Positions 36,912-46,448 of a stretch of 64,000 bases of DNA are shown here, piece after piece. Position 1 is the stretch's first letter; every line of letters starts with the position of its first letter. The stretch lies in contig NZ_STGV01000001.1 of assembly GCF_004912165.1 (NCBI RefSeq), positions 1,116,001 through 1,180,000 on the forward strand, in the 5' to 3' direction. This DNA is from Peteryoungia ipomoeae. GTDB lineage: Bacteria > Pseudomonadota > Alphaproteobacteria > Rhizobiales > Rhizobiaceae. The notes beneath the pieces were generated by a model. It had not been told where the DNA came from, ran no database searches, and saw only the letters and a program-made list of their open reading frames with translations. Position numbers and translations under genes: made by a program.

Positions 36912-37272
36912 TTTACTCTCCTTACCAGTTCCCAGCCGCTTAATGCGAACCAAGCGCGGCCTGAACGTTGATGTATAATCCGGTCCGTAGGGACTGTAGA
37001 TCTGAACTCGAACTGGGGTCTAAAAACAGGACAATTGTGAAAACATTGTGGCAAATTGAGTTTAAATTGAAGATGTTGTCAGATATATGAAAAGGATTTG
37101 TTAACCTTAACAGAATATTACTTTATATACTTTGCCACCCGCATCGAAATACTTAATTCTCGCCACCCATCCCGCAAATCCTCGGCATGTCTTACGCATG
37201 CGAATGCTTGCTCCCCTCCCCGATCTGCCCATATATGCAAAGCGGAACGCAGCAGATCTGAAGGTTAGCGAC
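36912..37272. promoter_or_regulatory. AT-rich divergent intergenic region
   Basis: This 361-bp gap has no credible coding frame and is much more AT-rich than its surroundings between about 37020 and 37140. It holds the promoters of the ropB-like gene (minus) and the SDR-uvrC-pgsA run (plus). TTAACCTTAAC near 37100 contains a TTAACC element like half of a CtrA site, and long A/T tracts occur at 37021-37026 and 37060-37070. No single promoter can be fixed with confidence. Confidence 0.45.
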
Positions 37273-38031
37273 ATGCAGACACCACCACCAAAGACGGCTC
37301 TGGTCACCGGGGCGGCAAAACGTCTTGGGCGCGCCATCGCCGAAGACTTGGCGAAGGCCGGTTTTTCTGTTGCATTGCACGCAAACGGGTCCTTCCGCCA
37401 TGCCGAAGAGGTTGCGGCTGCACTTCGCAACGACGGCCATCGCGCCATCGCGCTTCAGGCAGACATCACTCACATTTCCGCGATCGAAGACCTGGTCGCG
37501 TCCGCCGTGACGCAATTGGGGCCGCTCGGCATCCTTGTGAACAATGCCTCCGTCTTCGAGGAGGACGACGCCTTCACATTCGATGCGGAACGGTTCGATC
37601 GGCATTTTGCCTTGCATGTGCGGGCACCGGCAGCACTTTCCGCAGCCTTCATGCGTCAGACGGGGAAGGATGGTTCGGGGCTGATTGTCAACATCATCGA
37701 TCAACGCGTGCTGGCGCTGAAGCCGACCTTCTTTTCCTACACGCTGTCGAAGGCGACACTCTGGACCGCGACCCAGACGCTGGCACAGGCCTATGCCCCA
37801 CGCGTTCGGGTCAACGCCTTGGCCCCCGGTCCCACGCTGATTTCCGAGCGGCAGCGGCCGGAAGATTTTCAGGCCCAGGTGGAGAGCCTGCCCTTGAAGA
37901 GGGGGCCTTCGCTCGACGAATTCGGTCGCGCGATCCGCTTTCTTTTTGACACCCCATCGATCACCGGCCAAATGATCGCCTTGGATGGCGGGCAACATCT
38001 GATTTGGCATGGTCAGGAGATCAAGGAATGA
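37273..38031 (+). CDS. SDR oxidoreductase, pteridine-reductase-like
   Basis: A 252-residue short-chain dehydrogenase/reductase. The NADP-binding motif is [13 protein letters not shown] (11-23), whose Lys-Arg pair is typical of pteridine reductases and FolM. NNAS lies at 90-93. The active site has Tyr156 and Lys160 (YTLSK), while the position normally held by Ser is Asp143 (VNIIDQR), as in trypanosomal PTR1. A role in pteridine reduction is therefore possible, but the substrate is not proven. The start ATG at 37273 precedes the dinucleotide motif by the normal distance. It overlaps uvrC by four bases. Confidence 0.85.
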   Translation: MQTPPPKTALVTGAAKRLGRAIAEDLAKAGFSVALHANGSFRHAEEVAAALRNDGHRAIALQADITHISAIEDLVASAVTQLGPLGILVNNASVFEEDDAFTFDAERFDRHFALHVRAPAALSAAFMRQTGKDGSGLIVNIIDQRVLALKPTFFSYTLSKATLWTATQTLAQAYAPRVRVNALAPGPTLISERQRPEDFQAQVESLPLKRGPSLDEFGRAIRFLFDTPSITGQMIALDGGQHLIWHGQEIKE

Positions 38032-40055
38032 ATGGAGGAAAGCTGCCGGACGGCGGTATTCTCTATGACGGGACGGAAGACGACGACGAGGACATCGTCG
38101 TCGAAGTCGAACCTGCGCGGGCCGGGATCGAAATCAACTGGCACGAGGACGGTCTTCACGAGACCGGCCTGACGGGTGCCGAGCTGATTGCCGAATTCGT
38201 CAAGCGCCTGCCGAATGCGCCCGGCGTCTACCGGATGCTGAACAAGGACAGTGAGGTCATGTATGTGGGCAAGGCGCGCAGCCTTAAAAAGCGCGTCAGC
38301 AACTATGCCCAGGGCCGGGTCCATTCCAACCGGCTGTCGCGCATGGTGCGCGATACCGTGCATATGGAGTTCGTCACGACCCGCACCGAGGTCGAGGCAC
38401 TGCTGCTCGAAGCCAATCTGATCAAGCGCCTGCGCCCGCGCTTCAACGTGCTTTTGCGCGATGACAAGAGCTTTCCCTATATCCTGATCACCGGCGACAG
38501 CCGGGCACCGGCAATCTACAAGCATCGCGGCGCCCGCGCCCGCAAGGGCGACTATTTCGGCCCTTTTGCCTCGGCGAGCGCCGTCGGACGGACGATCAAC
38601 TCGCTGCAGCGCGCCTTCCTACTACGGACCTGCACCGACAGCGTCTTCGAAAGCCGCACGCGGCCCTGCCTGCTCTATCAAATCAAACGGTGTTCGGGGC
38701 CCTGCACGCACGAGATCAGCGATCAGGACTATGCAGGCCTCGTGCGCGAAGCGAAGGACTTCCTGTCCGGCAAGAGCCAGAACGTCAAGGAAGCCATGGC
38801 CCGCACCATGAACGAAGCGGCGGAAGAGCTGGATTTTGAGCGTGCCGCCGTATTCCGCGATCGCCTCGCGGGCTTGTCCCATGTGCAGAGCCACCAGGGC
38901 ATCAATCCGGCCGGGGTCGAGGAGGCGGATGTCTTTGCCATCCATCATGAGGGCGGCCTGTCCTGCATCCAGGTCTTCTTCTTCCGCGCCGGTCAGAACT
39001 GGGGCAACCAGGCCTACTTCCCCAAGGCCGATCCGCAGTTAAGTGCCGCGGAAGTGCTGAATTCTTTCCTCGCGCAGTTCTATGACGACAAGCCTGTGCC
39101 ACGCCTCATTCTTCTGTCGGAGGAAATCGAGGAGCAGGATCTCTTGGCAACGGCGCTCACCGAAAAGGCCGGGCACAAGGTCGCCCTATCGATTCCGCAA
39201 AGGGGCGAGAAAAAAGACCTTCTGGACCATGTCAGTGCCAATGCGCGCGAAGCGCATGGTCGCAAGCTGGCCGAGACCTCCTCGCAGGCGCGCCTTCTGG
39301 CCGGCCTCGCGGAGACTTTCCAACTGCCTTACGTACCGCGGCGCATCGAGATCTACGATAACTCGCACATCATGGGCACCAATGCCGTCGGCGGCATGGT
39401 CGTTGCCGGACCGGAAGGATTTGTGAAAGGCCAGTATCGCAAGTTCAACATCAAATCGACCGACATCACCCCGGGCGACGACTTCGGCATGATGCGGGAA
39501 GTCATGACGCGACGTTTCTCGCGATTGCTGAAGGAAGAGGGCAAGCCAAACCGACAGGCTACCCCCGAGGACAGCGCCGACGCTCCCTTCCCCGCCTGGC
39601 CGGACGTGATCCTGATCGATGGCGGCCAGGGGCAGATGTCGGCGGTTCGCAAGATCCTCGACGAGCTTGACATTACCGACAGCGTGATCGCCATCGGCGT
39701 TGCCAAGGGCGTTGACCGCGACGCAGGACGCGAACGTTTTTTTGTCGCCGGCAAACCAGATTTCACGCTTCCGCCACGCGATCCTGTTCTCTACTTCATC
39801 CAGAGGATGCGCGACGAGGCACACCGCTTTGCGATCGGCTCGCACCGGGCCCGGCGCAAGAAGGAGATGGTGAAGAACCCGCTTGATGAAATTACCGGAA
39901 TCGGCCCGACGCGCAAGCGCGCCCTGCTCCAGCATTTCGGCACGGCAAAAGCCGTTTCGCGTGCCGCGATCGGTGACCTCATGGCTGTCGAAGGCATCTC
40001 GGAGGCGGTGGCGAAACTGGTCTACAACCACTTCCACGAGAACGGCTCGACATAA
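38028..40055 (+). CDS. uvrC: UvrABC system protein C
   Basis: This 675-residue nuclease makes both incisions in nucleotide excision repair. Domains in order are an acidic N-terminal extension of about 60 residues, the GIY-YIG nuclease ([18 protein letters not shown], 3' incision), a Cys-containing stretch ([20 protein letters not shown]), the UVR motif (about 245-280), the RNase-H-like 5' incision domain ([11 protein letters not shown], with [10 protein letters not shown]) and tandem helix-hairpin-helix motifs ([17 protein letters not shown], with VEGISEAVA). The ATG at 38028 overlaps the upstream TGA (ATGA) and has AAGGA in front. The acidic extension appears to be an elaboration absent from E. 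coli. Confidence 0.96.
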   Translation: MNGGKLPDGGILYDGTEDDDEDIVVEVEPARAGIEINWHEDGLHETGLTGAELIAEFVKRLPNAPGVYRMLNKDSEVMYVGKARSLKKRVSNYAQGRVHSNRLSRMVRDTVHMEFVTTRTEVEALLLEANLIKRLRPRFNVLLRDDKSFPYILITGDSRAPAIYKHRGARARKGDYFGPFASASAVGRTINSLQRAFLLRTCTDSVFESRTRPCLLYQIKRCSGPCTHEISDQDYAGLVREAKDFLSGKSQNVKEAMARTMNEAAEELDFERAAVFRDRLAGLSHVQSHQGINPAGVEEADVFAIHHEGGLSCIQVFFFRAGQNWGNQAYFPKADPQLSAAEVLNSFLAQFYDDKPVPRLILLSEEIEEQDLLATALTEKAGHKVALSIPQRGEKKDLLDHVSANAREAHGRKLAETSSQARLLAGLAETFQLPYVPRRIEIYDNSHIMGTNAVGGMVVAGPEGFVKGQYRKFNIKSTDITPGDDFGMMREVMTRRFSRLLKEEGKPNRQATPEDSADAPFPAWPDVILIDGGQGQMSAVRKILDELDITDSVIAIGVAKGVDRDAGRERFFVAGKPDFTLPPRDPVLYFIQRMRDEAHRFAIGSHRARRKKEMVKNPLDEITGIGPTRKRALLQHFGTAKAVSRAAIGDLMAVEGISEAVAKLVYNHFHENGST

Positions 40056-40108
40056 ATGCGCAGAAGACACGCAATCACCGTGAAAAGACGTTATCGGCAA
40101 GACTTGTG

Positions 40109-40137
40109 TTGACGAAGGGAGCTAAGGCTCTCATCTA
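40109..40137 (+). promoter_or_regulatory. Possible sigma-70-like promoter for pgsA
   Basis: TTGACG (40109-40114) and CATCTA (40132-40137) are separated by 17 bases, 31 bases before the pgsA start. The -10 match is poor, so this is only a candidate in the 113-bp gap after uvrC. Confidence 0.3.
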
Positions 40138-40168
40138 AAAGGCACGCAATTTACAAAGACAGGTTCCC

Positions 40169-40750
40169 ATGGCATCGCGCGCATACAATATTCCCAATCT
40201 GCTGACCTACGCCCGCATCGTCGCCGTGCCGCTGATTGTCCTGTGCTTTTTTGTCGAAGGCCGACTGCAGTCCTCCGATTTTGCCCGCTGGGCCGGTCTG
40301 GTGATTTTTGTCCTCGCTTCGATCACCGACTATCTCGACGGCTATCTGGCGCGGATCTGGAACCAGACCTCCAATATCGGCAAGATGCTCGACCCTATCG
40401 CGGACAAGCTGCTGATTGCCTCCATTCTTCTGTTGATGGCGGCGGATGGCACGATTGCCGGTTGGTCGCTCTGGGCAGCCATCACCATTCTCTGCCGCGA
40501 GATCCTGGTCTCGGGCCTGCGTGAGTATCTGGCCGCGCTGAAGGTCAGCGTGCCGGTCACCCGTATCGCCAAGTGGAAGACGGCAGCCCAGATGTTTGCT
40601 CTTGCCTTCCTGCTTGCCGGCCCTGCCGGTGACAAGGTGCTGCCGTATACGACCGAAATCGGAATGGGCCTCCTCTGGGTCGCTGCCATCCTGACCATCT
40701 ACACCGGCTACGACTATTTCCGCGCCGGCCTGAAGCACATGGTCGATTGA
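40169..40750 (+). CDS. pgsA: CDP-diacylglycerol-glycerol-3-phosphate 3-phosphatidyltransferase
   Basis: A 193-residue inner membrane enzyme making phosphatidylglycerol phosphate, the committed step to phosphatidylglycerol and cardiolipin. The CDP-alcohol phosphatidyltransferase signature is complete: DYLDGYLAR, eight residues, then G and the DxxxD in GKMLDPIADK (about 52-76). N-terminal NIPNLLTYARIVAVPLIV is characteristic of PgsA. Four or more hydrophobic helices are visible. The moaD start codon lies one base after its stop codon. Confidence 0.95.
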   Translation: MASRAYNIPNLLTYARIVAVPLIVLCFFVEGRLQSSDFARWAGLVIFVLASITDYLDGYLARIWNQTSNIGKMLDPIADKLLIASILLLMAADGTIAGWSLWAAITILCREILVSGLREYLAALKVSVPVTRIAKWKTAAQMFALAFLLAGPAGDKVLPYTTEIGMGLLWVAAILTIYTGYDYFRAGLKHMVD

Positions 40751-40751
40751 G

Positions 40752-41006
40752 ATGGTCAAGCTCGTCTATTTCGCCTGGGTTCGCGAACGCATCGGCAAGG
40801 GTGAGGAAGAGTTGGAACTGCCGGATCATGTCACGACGGCGGGCGAACTGATTGCCTATCTTTCGACGCTGGGTGACGAATATGCCGACGCCCTTCGGGT
40901 GCCGCGCGCCATTCGCGTGGCGGTCAATCAGGAGCATATCGAGCACGATGAGGTGATTTTGGGTGCGCGGGAGATCGGGCTGTTTCCGCCGATGACCGGC
41001 GGCTGA
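40752..41006 (+). CDS. moaD: Molybdopterin synthase sulfur carrier subunit
   Basis: An 84-residue ubiquitin-fold protein ending in PPMTGG. The C-terminal Gly-Gly is thiocarboxylated and donates sulfur to precursor Z in the MoaD-MoaE complex. The N-terminus VKLVYFAWVRERIGKG matches MoaD. moaE follows after 38 bases, so both synthase subunits are encoded together. Cofactor made here would serve molybdoenzymes such as the oxidoreductase at 31.7-33.9 kb. Confidence 0.93.
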   Translation: MVKLVYFAWVRERIGKGEEELELPDHVTTAGELIAYLSTLGDEYADALRVPRAIRVAVNQEHIEHDEVILGAREIGLFPPMTGG

Positions 41007-41044
41007 GGGCACAGCCTGCACTGCAGTCCCTAAGAAGGTGTGAG

Positions 41045-41509
41045 ATGCAAAGACCCGTGATCCGCGTTCAGCGCGAGGATTTCGATCCCGGCCACGAAAG
41101 CCGACTTCTGACGGCTGGGCGGCACGATATCGGTGCTGTCGTTTCCTTCGTCGGCCTCTGCCGTGATGAGGCCGGTGCCCTCTCCGCTCTTGAACTCGAG
41201 CATTATCCCGGCATGGCCGAGGCGGAGATGATGCGGATCGCGGACCTTGCCATGTCCCGCTTTTCGTTGATTGGGCTTACCGCCATTCACCGCCATGGCC
41301 GGATTGAGGCGGGTGAACAGATTGTGCTGGTCATCGCAGCAGCATCCCATCGGCAAGCCGCCTTCGACGGCGCCAATTTCGTCATGGATTTCCTGAAAAC
41401 CTCAGCTCCGTTCTGGAAGAAGGAGCATGGTCGCGACGGCACCAGCGGCGGCTGGGTCGAGGCCAAGGATGCCGATGACAGCGCGCGGGATCGGTGGAAC
41501 GGTTCCTAG
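41045..41509 (+). CDS. moaE: Molybdopterin synthase catalytic subunit
   Basis: A 154-residue subunit that inserts two sulfurs into precursor Z. Family blocks are GAVVSFVGLCRDEAG, LELEHYPGMAEAEM, IHRHGRIEAGEQIVLV (His/Arg substrate pocket) and FLKTSAPFWKKE, which contains the catalytic lysines. The preceding AAGGTGTG is the probable ribosome binding site. The stop codon TAG (41507-41509) forms the first three bases of the repeat element TAGAGCATTTCC, so an inserted repeat appears to define the exact C-terminus. Confidence 0.93.
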   Translation: MQRPVIRVQREDFDPGHESRLLTAGRHDIGAVVSFVGLCRDEAGALSALELEHYPGMAEAEMMRIADLAMSRFSLIGLTAIHRHGRIEAGEQIVLVIAAASHRQAAFDGANFVMDFLKTSAPFWKKEHGRDGTSGGWVEAKDADDSARDRWNGS

Positions 41510-41611
41510 AGCATTTCCAGCCGAAGCGAGATCGCTTCGGCGTCGGATAATGCGGCAAGAACAAAAAGATAGAGCATTTCCGGTGAACCCGTGTTCAACG
41601 GAAATGCTCTA
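41507..41611. repeat. Rhizobial-type palindromic intergenic repeat element
   Basis: TAGAGCATTTCC occurs twice in direct orientation (41507-41518 and 41570-41581) and once inverted (ending at 41611). The second copy is one arm of a 42-bp palindrome: TAGAGCATTTCCG and TGAAC mirror GTTCA and CGGAAATGCTCTA around a 4-base centre. A further perfect hairpin, CCGAAGCGA-GA-TCGCTTCGG, lies at 41521-41540. I recall AGAGCATTTCC palindromes as frequent mobile-type intergenic repeats in Rhizobiaceae. It probably folds into RNA structure at the end of moaE. Confidence 0.75.
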
Positions 41612-41661
41612 GACCGCCAGCGGATGTTCGGCTGCCGACATCCGCCACCTCATTTTCCCAT

Positions 41662-41690
41662 AAAAAACCGGGCCCTTGCGAGCCCGGTTT
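41662..41690 (-). terminator. Rho-independent terminator of ndk
   Basis: AAACCGGGC (41665-41673) pairs with GCCCGGTTT (41682-41690). On the minus strand the hairpin is followed by a run of T residues (41662-41667), 44 bases past the ndk stop codon. Confidence 0.85.
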
Positions 41691-41733
41691 CTTGTTGGAA
41701 CAGTCGCGTGAGGCTCAAGCCTCAAGCCATCAT

Positions 41734-42156
41734 TCAGCCGACGATTTCGGTGTCGGAGAACCAGTACTTGATTTCCTGGGCAGCGGTTTCCGGAGCGTCC
41801 GAACCGTGAACCGAGTTCTCGCCGATGGAGAGAGCGTGGGTCTTGCGGATCGTGCCTTCGTCGGCGTTGGCCGGGTTGGTGGCGCCCATGATTTCGCGGT
41901 TATTCAGGATGGCGTTTTCGCCTTCGAGAACCTGAACGACGGTCGGGCCCGAGGTCATGCCTTCAACCAGTTCGCCGAAGAAGGGGCGATCCTTGTGAAC
42001 GGCGTAAAAGCCTTCGGCTTCGCGGGTCGACATCCAGACGCGCTTGGAAGCGACGACGCGCAGGCCGGCATCTTCGAGCATCTTGGTGATGGCGCCCGTC
42101 AGGTTGCGCTTGGTTGCGTCCGGCTTGATCATCGAGAAGGTGCGTTCAATCGCCAT
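41734..42156 (-). CDS. ndk: Nucleoside diphosphate kinase
   Basis: A 140-residue enzyme, exactly the bacterial Ndk length, transferring phosphate between nucleoside tri- and diphosphates. [18 protein letters not shown] is the conserved start, and the phospho-histidine is in [11 protein letters not shown] near residue 117. The start at 42156 is preferred to in-frame Met codons up to 42180 because it gives the standard N-terminus; AAGGATGAG lies just upstream. It is followed by a strong terminator. Confidence 0.97.
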   Translation of the reverse strand: MAIERTFSMIKPDATKRNLTGAITKMLEDAGLRVVASKRVWMSTREAEGFYAVHKDRPFFGELVEGMTSGPTVVQVLEGENAILNNREIMGATNPANADEGTIRKTHALSIGENSVHGSDAPETAAQEIKYWFSDTEIVG

Positions 42157-42289
42157 CTGTCTCATCCTTGTTTGTGTCATGGGGAAAGTGGGCGGTATCT
42201 AGCCGCACCGAATCACGAACACAAGAGGGCACGCGCAATTTCACACGAGCGTCATGGTTCGCTGCGAATGCGAGATCGGACAAAAATGC

Positions 42290-42973
42290 CTACGCCACCT
42301 TGCGGGCATGTCCCTCGTAAAGATCAAGCAAACGCTCGAACCACACGGACACCTTGTCGTCTGCCGGCAGATGAACTGAGCCTGTGGAAATTCTCAACCA
42401 CTGCAAGGCGCCGAAAACGATGTAGTCGGCAAACAGCGGCCTTTCGCCGCCGATGAAAGGCTGATGACCCAACATGTGGCGAAGGGCCAAGAGCTTTGCC
42501 GGGAAGGCCGCGATCTCGGCGTCGCGACCGGCAGCCACCTCCTCGATCTCACGCCCCAGTCGCTCACGACGGCTTTGCCGGAAATAGGCCTGGTCGATGG
42601 GGGCTAACATGTCGTGGATGTCACAAATGGCAATGCGCGTAACGGCCGGATGAATGACTGCCTGCGAAAAGCTTTCGACGAAACGCGTGAGCGCCCTGCC
42701 AGCCTCACCGCCAAGCAGCGTCGGATGATCCGGGTAGGCCTCATCCAGATAGGTTGCGATATCGAAGCTGTCTGCGACGAGATGAACGCCATCCCGCAAA
42801 ATCGGAACGGTTTTCGAGAAGCCGTTTTCGACGGACGGGATCGCCGTAAAGGCAAGCGGTCGCTCCTCGAAATCCAAGCCCTTGTGGCGAAGCGCCATGA
42901 CCACTTTCCAGCAATGCGGGGAAAACGGGCGCGCTTCATTGGCGCCGCAAAGCGAATAGAGTGTGATGGCCAT
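42290..42973 (-). CDS. Glutathione S-transferase family protein
   Basis: A 227-residue GST-fold protein. The N-domain starts ITLYSLCGANEARPFSPHCWKV, with a Ser-Pro-His-Cys site in the first helix, and continues to the cis-Pro loop TVPIL (about 56) and DSFDIATYLDEAYPD, which binds glutathione. The C-terminal helical domain has FIGGERPLFADYIVFGALQW, typical of GSTs. The substrate is unknown. The start at 42973 has GGAGAG upstream; the frame is open to 43045. It is unrelated in detail to the GST at 35.6 kb. Confidence 0.85.
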   Translation of the reverse strand: MAITLYSLCGANEARPFSPHCWKVVMALRHKGLDFEERPLAFTAIPSVENGFSKTVPILRDGVHLVADSFDIATYLDEAYPDHPTLLGGEAGRALTRFVESFSQAVIHPAVTRIAICDIHDMLAPIDQAYFRQSRRERLGREIEEVAAGRDAEIAAFPAKLLALRHMLGHQPFIGGERPLFADYIVFGALQWLRISTGSVHLPADDKVSVWFERLLDLYEGHARKVA

Positions 42974-43089
42974 GAGACTCTCCGAACACGAGGGAAATGC
43001 GATGATGGCCGACTTGCGCGAGAGGATCAATTCAGGAATGTCCACTTGGGCTTATCTGGCCGTACAGCCCCTCGTTCCTCGGCTTTCCA

Positions 43090-43126
43090 CAAAAACAGAA
43101 ACGGCCGAGCGCTAAACCCGGCCGTT
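43090..43126 (-). terminator. Rho-independent terminator of the chemoreceptor gene
   Basis: AACGGCCG (43100-43107) and CGGCCGTT (43119-43126) pair perfectly. On the minus strand TTCTGTTTTT follows (43090-43099). It lies 37 bases downstream of the 43.2-44.8 kb chemoreceptor. Confidence 0.78.
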
Positions 43127-43162
43127 CGGCTGTGCGTGTGAAAATGTTACCGAGTTCCCCTA

Positions 43163-44752
43163 TCAGGCGACCCTGGCAAGGACCTGCCGGCTTGCAGAGA
43201 AATTGAACTTGGCCATCAGGTCATCGAGCCTCTGAGCCTCGCCGGAGAGCTGGGTTGCTGCGGCACTTGATTCCTCGACCATGGCCGCATTCTGCTGGGT
43301 GGAGCGATCGATCGTGCCGAGGGCCGCGTCGATCTCAGACAGGCCGGTCGACTGTTCACGTGCGCCGGCGACGATCTTGCTGACTTCGCTGCTGATGGAA
43401 TTCACCTCATCGGCAATTGTGCGAAGCGCATCGCCCGCCTGGTCAACGAGAGCAACGCCATGCTGCACCTGAGCAGCGGACGAGTTGATCAGATGCTTTA
43501 TCTCTTTGGCCGCCTGCGCGGAGCGCTGGGCAAGTTCGCGCACTTCCTGGGCGACGACGGCAAATCCCTTGCCGGCCTCGCCTGCGCGGGCAGCCTCGAC
43601 ACCGGCATTGAGCGCCAGCAGGTTGGTCTGGAAGGCAATCTCGTCGATCACCGAAATGATCTGGTTGATCTCCTGAGACGATGCCTCGATCCGGCTCATC
43701 GCTTCGACCGCATCGGTGACAATGCCACCGGAGCGTTCTGCACCCTGGCGCGCGTGATCCACCAGCTTGCCGACCTTCTCGGCAATCGACGCCGTATCCC
43801 GGACAGTCTGCATGATGGTGGAAAGCGCGCTTGCGGTTTCCTCAACGGAAGCGGCCTGCCGCTCTGTGCGGGTGGACAGATCCTGGTTTGCAGCCGTGAT
43901 CTGGGATGATCCGTTACTGACGACATGGACAGCACCGCGAACCTGGCCGAAGACACGCTCCAGATTTTCGATGGACGCATTAAACGACACGCGCAGCGCA
44001 TCCATGACGCCCGGAAAGACAGCCTCAATGCGGCAGGATAGATCGCCGGCTGCAAGGCGCGAGAGGGCGGCGTCCAGCTGTTCGATCACCATCTGGCTCG
44101 CTTCGGCAGCGCGCGCTTTTTCCTCTGCACGCTTGTCCCGTTCCTGGGCCGCGGCAATATCGGCTGCGTGCACCTGCTCGGCCATGTCCCGGGTCTCACG
44201 TTCCGCGGCAACGGCCTGATTGACGGCCTGCTCTGAGGCGATGAAGGCGGTGACGACGGAATGCGCAAGCGCAATCAGCGCCGCACTTTGGAGCACCAGC
44301 ACAACCGCATGAAGAACAACACGATCGAAATGCGATTCGCCCGGAAACACCGCCAGTGGCATGGCAAAGTAGAACGCAGTGTGATGGATGGCGACAAAGG
44401 CGGCATACCCCACGATCGCACGCCAGTCGATCCAGGCAGCGCAGATTGCTAGGGTTGCGAAGAAATACATATGCGCATCGATCTGAAGCGACGATCCCTC
44501 AAACGAAAACACCAGTATTGCCACCATCGCGGCCTGGGCAATCGAGGTGACGATGCGGGTTGTCGGCCCGGTCTTGTCCTTCACCCACAAGAGGGTCGCC
44601 AAACCAGCGACGAGAGCGGCGGCCAGAAGTGCGACCATATCCGCACCTTCGTCCCGCAGCCAAAGGCGCGCAGCAATCAAGACCAAGTTCACCCATAGCA
44701 GCGCCACGATACCCGTACCGGCTAGCGTGCGCAGCCTTGACAGTGCCTGCAT
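43163..44752 (-). CDS. Methyl-accepting chemotaxis protein with multi-helix membrane sensor
   Basis: A 529-residue chemoreceptor without a large periplasmic domain. About six hydrophobic helices fill residues 10-185, with His and aromatic residues inside them ([16 protein letters not shown]), suggesting sensing within the membrane. A helical linker and HAMP-like segment ([20 protein letters not shown]) lead to the signalling domain, whose tip is canonical ([20 protein letters not shown]). No CheR-tether pentapeptide ends the protein. The ATG at 44752 follows AAGGAG; an upstream in-frame codon at 44776 lacks support. The stimulus is unknown. Confidence 0.9.
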   Translation of the reverse strand: MQALSRLRTLAGTGIVALLWVNLVLIAARLWLRDEGADMVALLAAALVAGLATLLWVKDKTGPTTRIVTSIAQAAMVAILVFSFEGSSLQIDAHMYFFATLAICAAWIDWRAIVGYAAFVAIHHTAFYFAMPLAVFPGESHFDRVVLHAVVLVLQSAALIALAHSVVTAFIASEQAVNQAVAAERETRDMAEQVHAADIAAAQERDKRAEEKARAAEASQMVIEQLDAALSRLAAGDLSCRIEAVFPGVMDALRVSFNASIENLERVFGQVRGAVHVVSNGSSQITAANQDLSTRTERQAASVEETASALSTIMQTVRDTASIAEKVGKLVDHARQGAERSGGIVTDAVEAMSRIEASSQEINQIISVIDEIAFQTNLLALNAGVEAARAGEAGKGFAVVAQEVRELAQRSAQAAKEIKHLINSSAAQVQHGVALVDQAGDALRTIADEVNSISSEVSKIVAGAREQSTGLSEIDAALGTIDRSTQQNAAMVEESSAAATQLSGEAQRLDDLMAKFNFSASRQVLARVA

Positions 44753-44753
44753 T

Positions 44754-45077
44754 TTAAATCTCCTTCGCGCATCCAAACGCGAGCCTGTGATTGAAGACCA
44801 ATATTGCTCCGTGAGCCCGAAGACGCTTAGGAAATGATGAATCCGGCGAATACGCTACCGACATCCAGGGAAAGCGCCCCGCCCAGACAAAGCGCCCCTC
44901 GGCCCGGCCGATGGTTTCCATGTTGAGCATGGCCCCGCCCCCCGGCTGCGTGACAACCAAGACGAAAGCACCGCTCGGGCGCGCGTAAACCGCAGCAACC
45001 AAGCCGAAGAATAGGAGCAAGAAGCCGAGGATGAGACGCAGGTCCACCTGGGACTGCTCCATTTCACCACTCGCCAT
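44754..45077 (-). CDS. Small single-pass membrane protein, hypothetical
   Basis: A 107-residue frame with one clear membrane helix at about 14-33 ([20 protein letters not shown]) and a Gly-rich extramembrane segment ([14 protein letters not shown]). GAGGAG stands before its ATG at a workable distance, and its stop codon lies one base before the chemoreceptor start, so the two could be cotranscribed. I do not recognise a family. Its reality rests on the ribosome binding site, the helix and the spacing. Confidence 0.5.
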   Translation of the reverse strand: MASGEMEQSQVDLRLILGFLLLFFGLVAAVYARPSGAFVLVVTQPGGGAMLNMETIGRAEGRFVWAGRFPWMSVAYSPDSSFPKRLRAHGAILVFNHRLAFGCAKEI

Positions 45078-45285
45078 GCCGTCGCGCTCCTCGTGTCTTC
45101 CAACGCGACTTTAAGTTACCTTCTCCTAATTTATGATTAAGTTGTCGGATCCGCAGGCCGGCCCTGGCTTGCTACACTTCCATTAACCCTGGTTGATGAT
45201 TTCGGCCTGCCAGGCCCCAGTCTTAACCATCGAAAAATCAAAATATCCCATGCTCGCCAGTATATTAGCAAAGGGATATTCCAAA

Positions 45286-46371
45286 ATGGCGCAGGACGCT
45301 GCCTCATCTCCGGTCTCCGGGTCCCGATCGGGTGCAACCGACAAACTCCATCGCGTTGCAGGCTTCATGGCCAAACACCAGATCGAGGGACTGCCTCGCA
45401 ATTTCGAACTGATCTATGAAGCACTTTACGGTCGCAATCCGCCGCTGGCGCGTGAACTGGCGGCGCTGGGCGGCAATCTTACCCAGGTGGCCCTCGATCA
45501 GATCGGCTTGAAACACCATCTCGTCAGCCATTGCGGGCTGGCCGAGAAGAAACTGCATTCGCAGGCGATTGCCACGCTCCGCCGGATCGAGGAAAAGGTT
45601 TCGCTGGGCATCATGCAGAAGATGGCCTACTCCCGCGGCCTGGAAACGATCCAGCAATCCGTCCGGGATGACAGCGCCCGCGGCGTGACCGAACTGATGG
45701 ACGAACTGGAATTCCTGGAAGTCGCCACACGCGATCTGCTGACGACGGAAACCGAAATCGAGCAGGTTCTGCGCAGCGCCATCGAAGAGCTGAACACCAA
45801 CAACCGCACGGTGGAAGCCGCGCGCAGCATGACCATGCGCGACCGGCTGACCGGCCTTCCGAACCGTCTGTCGCTGGTCAACCGGCTGGAGCAACTGTTC
45901 GACTCCGGCGTCGCCGGCGTTTCGACCGCGCTGGTCCTGGTCGACATCAACGATTTCCGCCAGATCAACCAGCAATATGGCGAGGATGCGGGGAACCGCA
46001 TTCTGAAGCGGCTCGCAGCGATCTTCCGCAAGACGATCAAGAAACACGATTTCGTCGCGCGCTCCGGCGGTGACGAGTTCGCCTTCCTGTTCAGCGACGT
46101 GACGGCCAAGGACACCTATGCCATCGCGGAACGCCTGCACGCAGCCGTCGAGGACAACCTCGTCTTCGCCGCGGAACACAAGGGCATTCAGGGATCGCTT
46201 GAACTTTCAATCGGTTTTGCGATGAGCGACGATGCCGACTACGCCATGCAGATGATCGCCTGCGCGGAGGCAGCCCTTGCAGTTGCGCATGGCAACAGCC
46301 GCCAGCCGATTGCCGGCTACAAGGCCGAGCAGCAGGACAAGGCGCAGGCCGCGGCCCGCCCCGCCGCGTGA
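45286..46371 (+). CDS. Diguanylate cyclase with N-terminal regulatory region
   Basis: A 361-residue GGDEF protein. The active-site loop RSGGDEFAFLF is intact, after DRLTGLPNRLSLVNRLEQL and VLVDINDFRQINQQYG (Mg-binding Asp and substrate Asn). The place of the inhibitory RxxD site reads KKHD, so product inhibition may be weak. The N-terminal 180 residues hold no membrane helix; LPRNFELIYEALYGRNPPLAREL resembles the N-terminal region I recall from other alphaproteobacterial cyclases. The start at 45286 is the likeliest of several in-frame ATGs (others at 45193 and 45250). TTAACCAT, a CtrA half-site sequence, lies 56 bases upstream. Confidence 0.87.
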   Translation: MAQDAASSPVSGSRSGATDKLHRVAGFMAKHQIEGLPRNFELIYEALYGRNPPLARELAALGGNLTQVALDQIGLKHHLVSHCGLAEKKLHSQAIATLRRIEEKVSLGIMQKMAYSRGLETIQQSVRDDSARGVTELMDELEFLEVATRDLLTTETEIEQVLRSAIEELNTNNRTVEAARSMTMRDRLTGLPNRLSLVNRLEQLFDSGVAGVSTALVLVDINDFRQINQQYGEDAGNRILKRLAAIFRKTIKKHDFVARSGGDEFAFLFSDVTAKDTYAIAERLHAAVEDNLVFAAEHKGIQGSLELSIGFAMSDDADYAMQMIACAEAALAVAHGNSRQPIAGYKAEQQDKAQAAARPAA

Positions 46372-46448
46372 TCGTCAAACACGGCCTGGCATGAGAGGAC
46401 CGCGAGCGCCTCTTGAAAGGGGCGCAGCTTTCGGCCAAAAGCCAGAGC

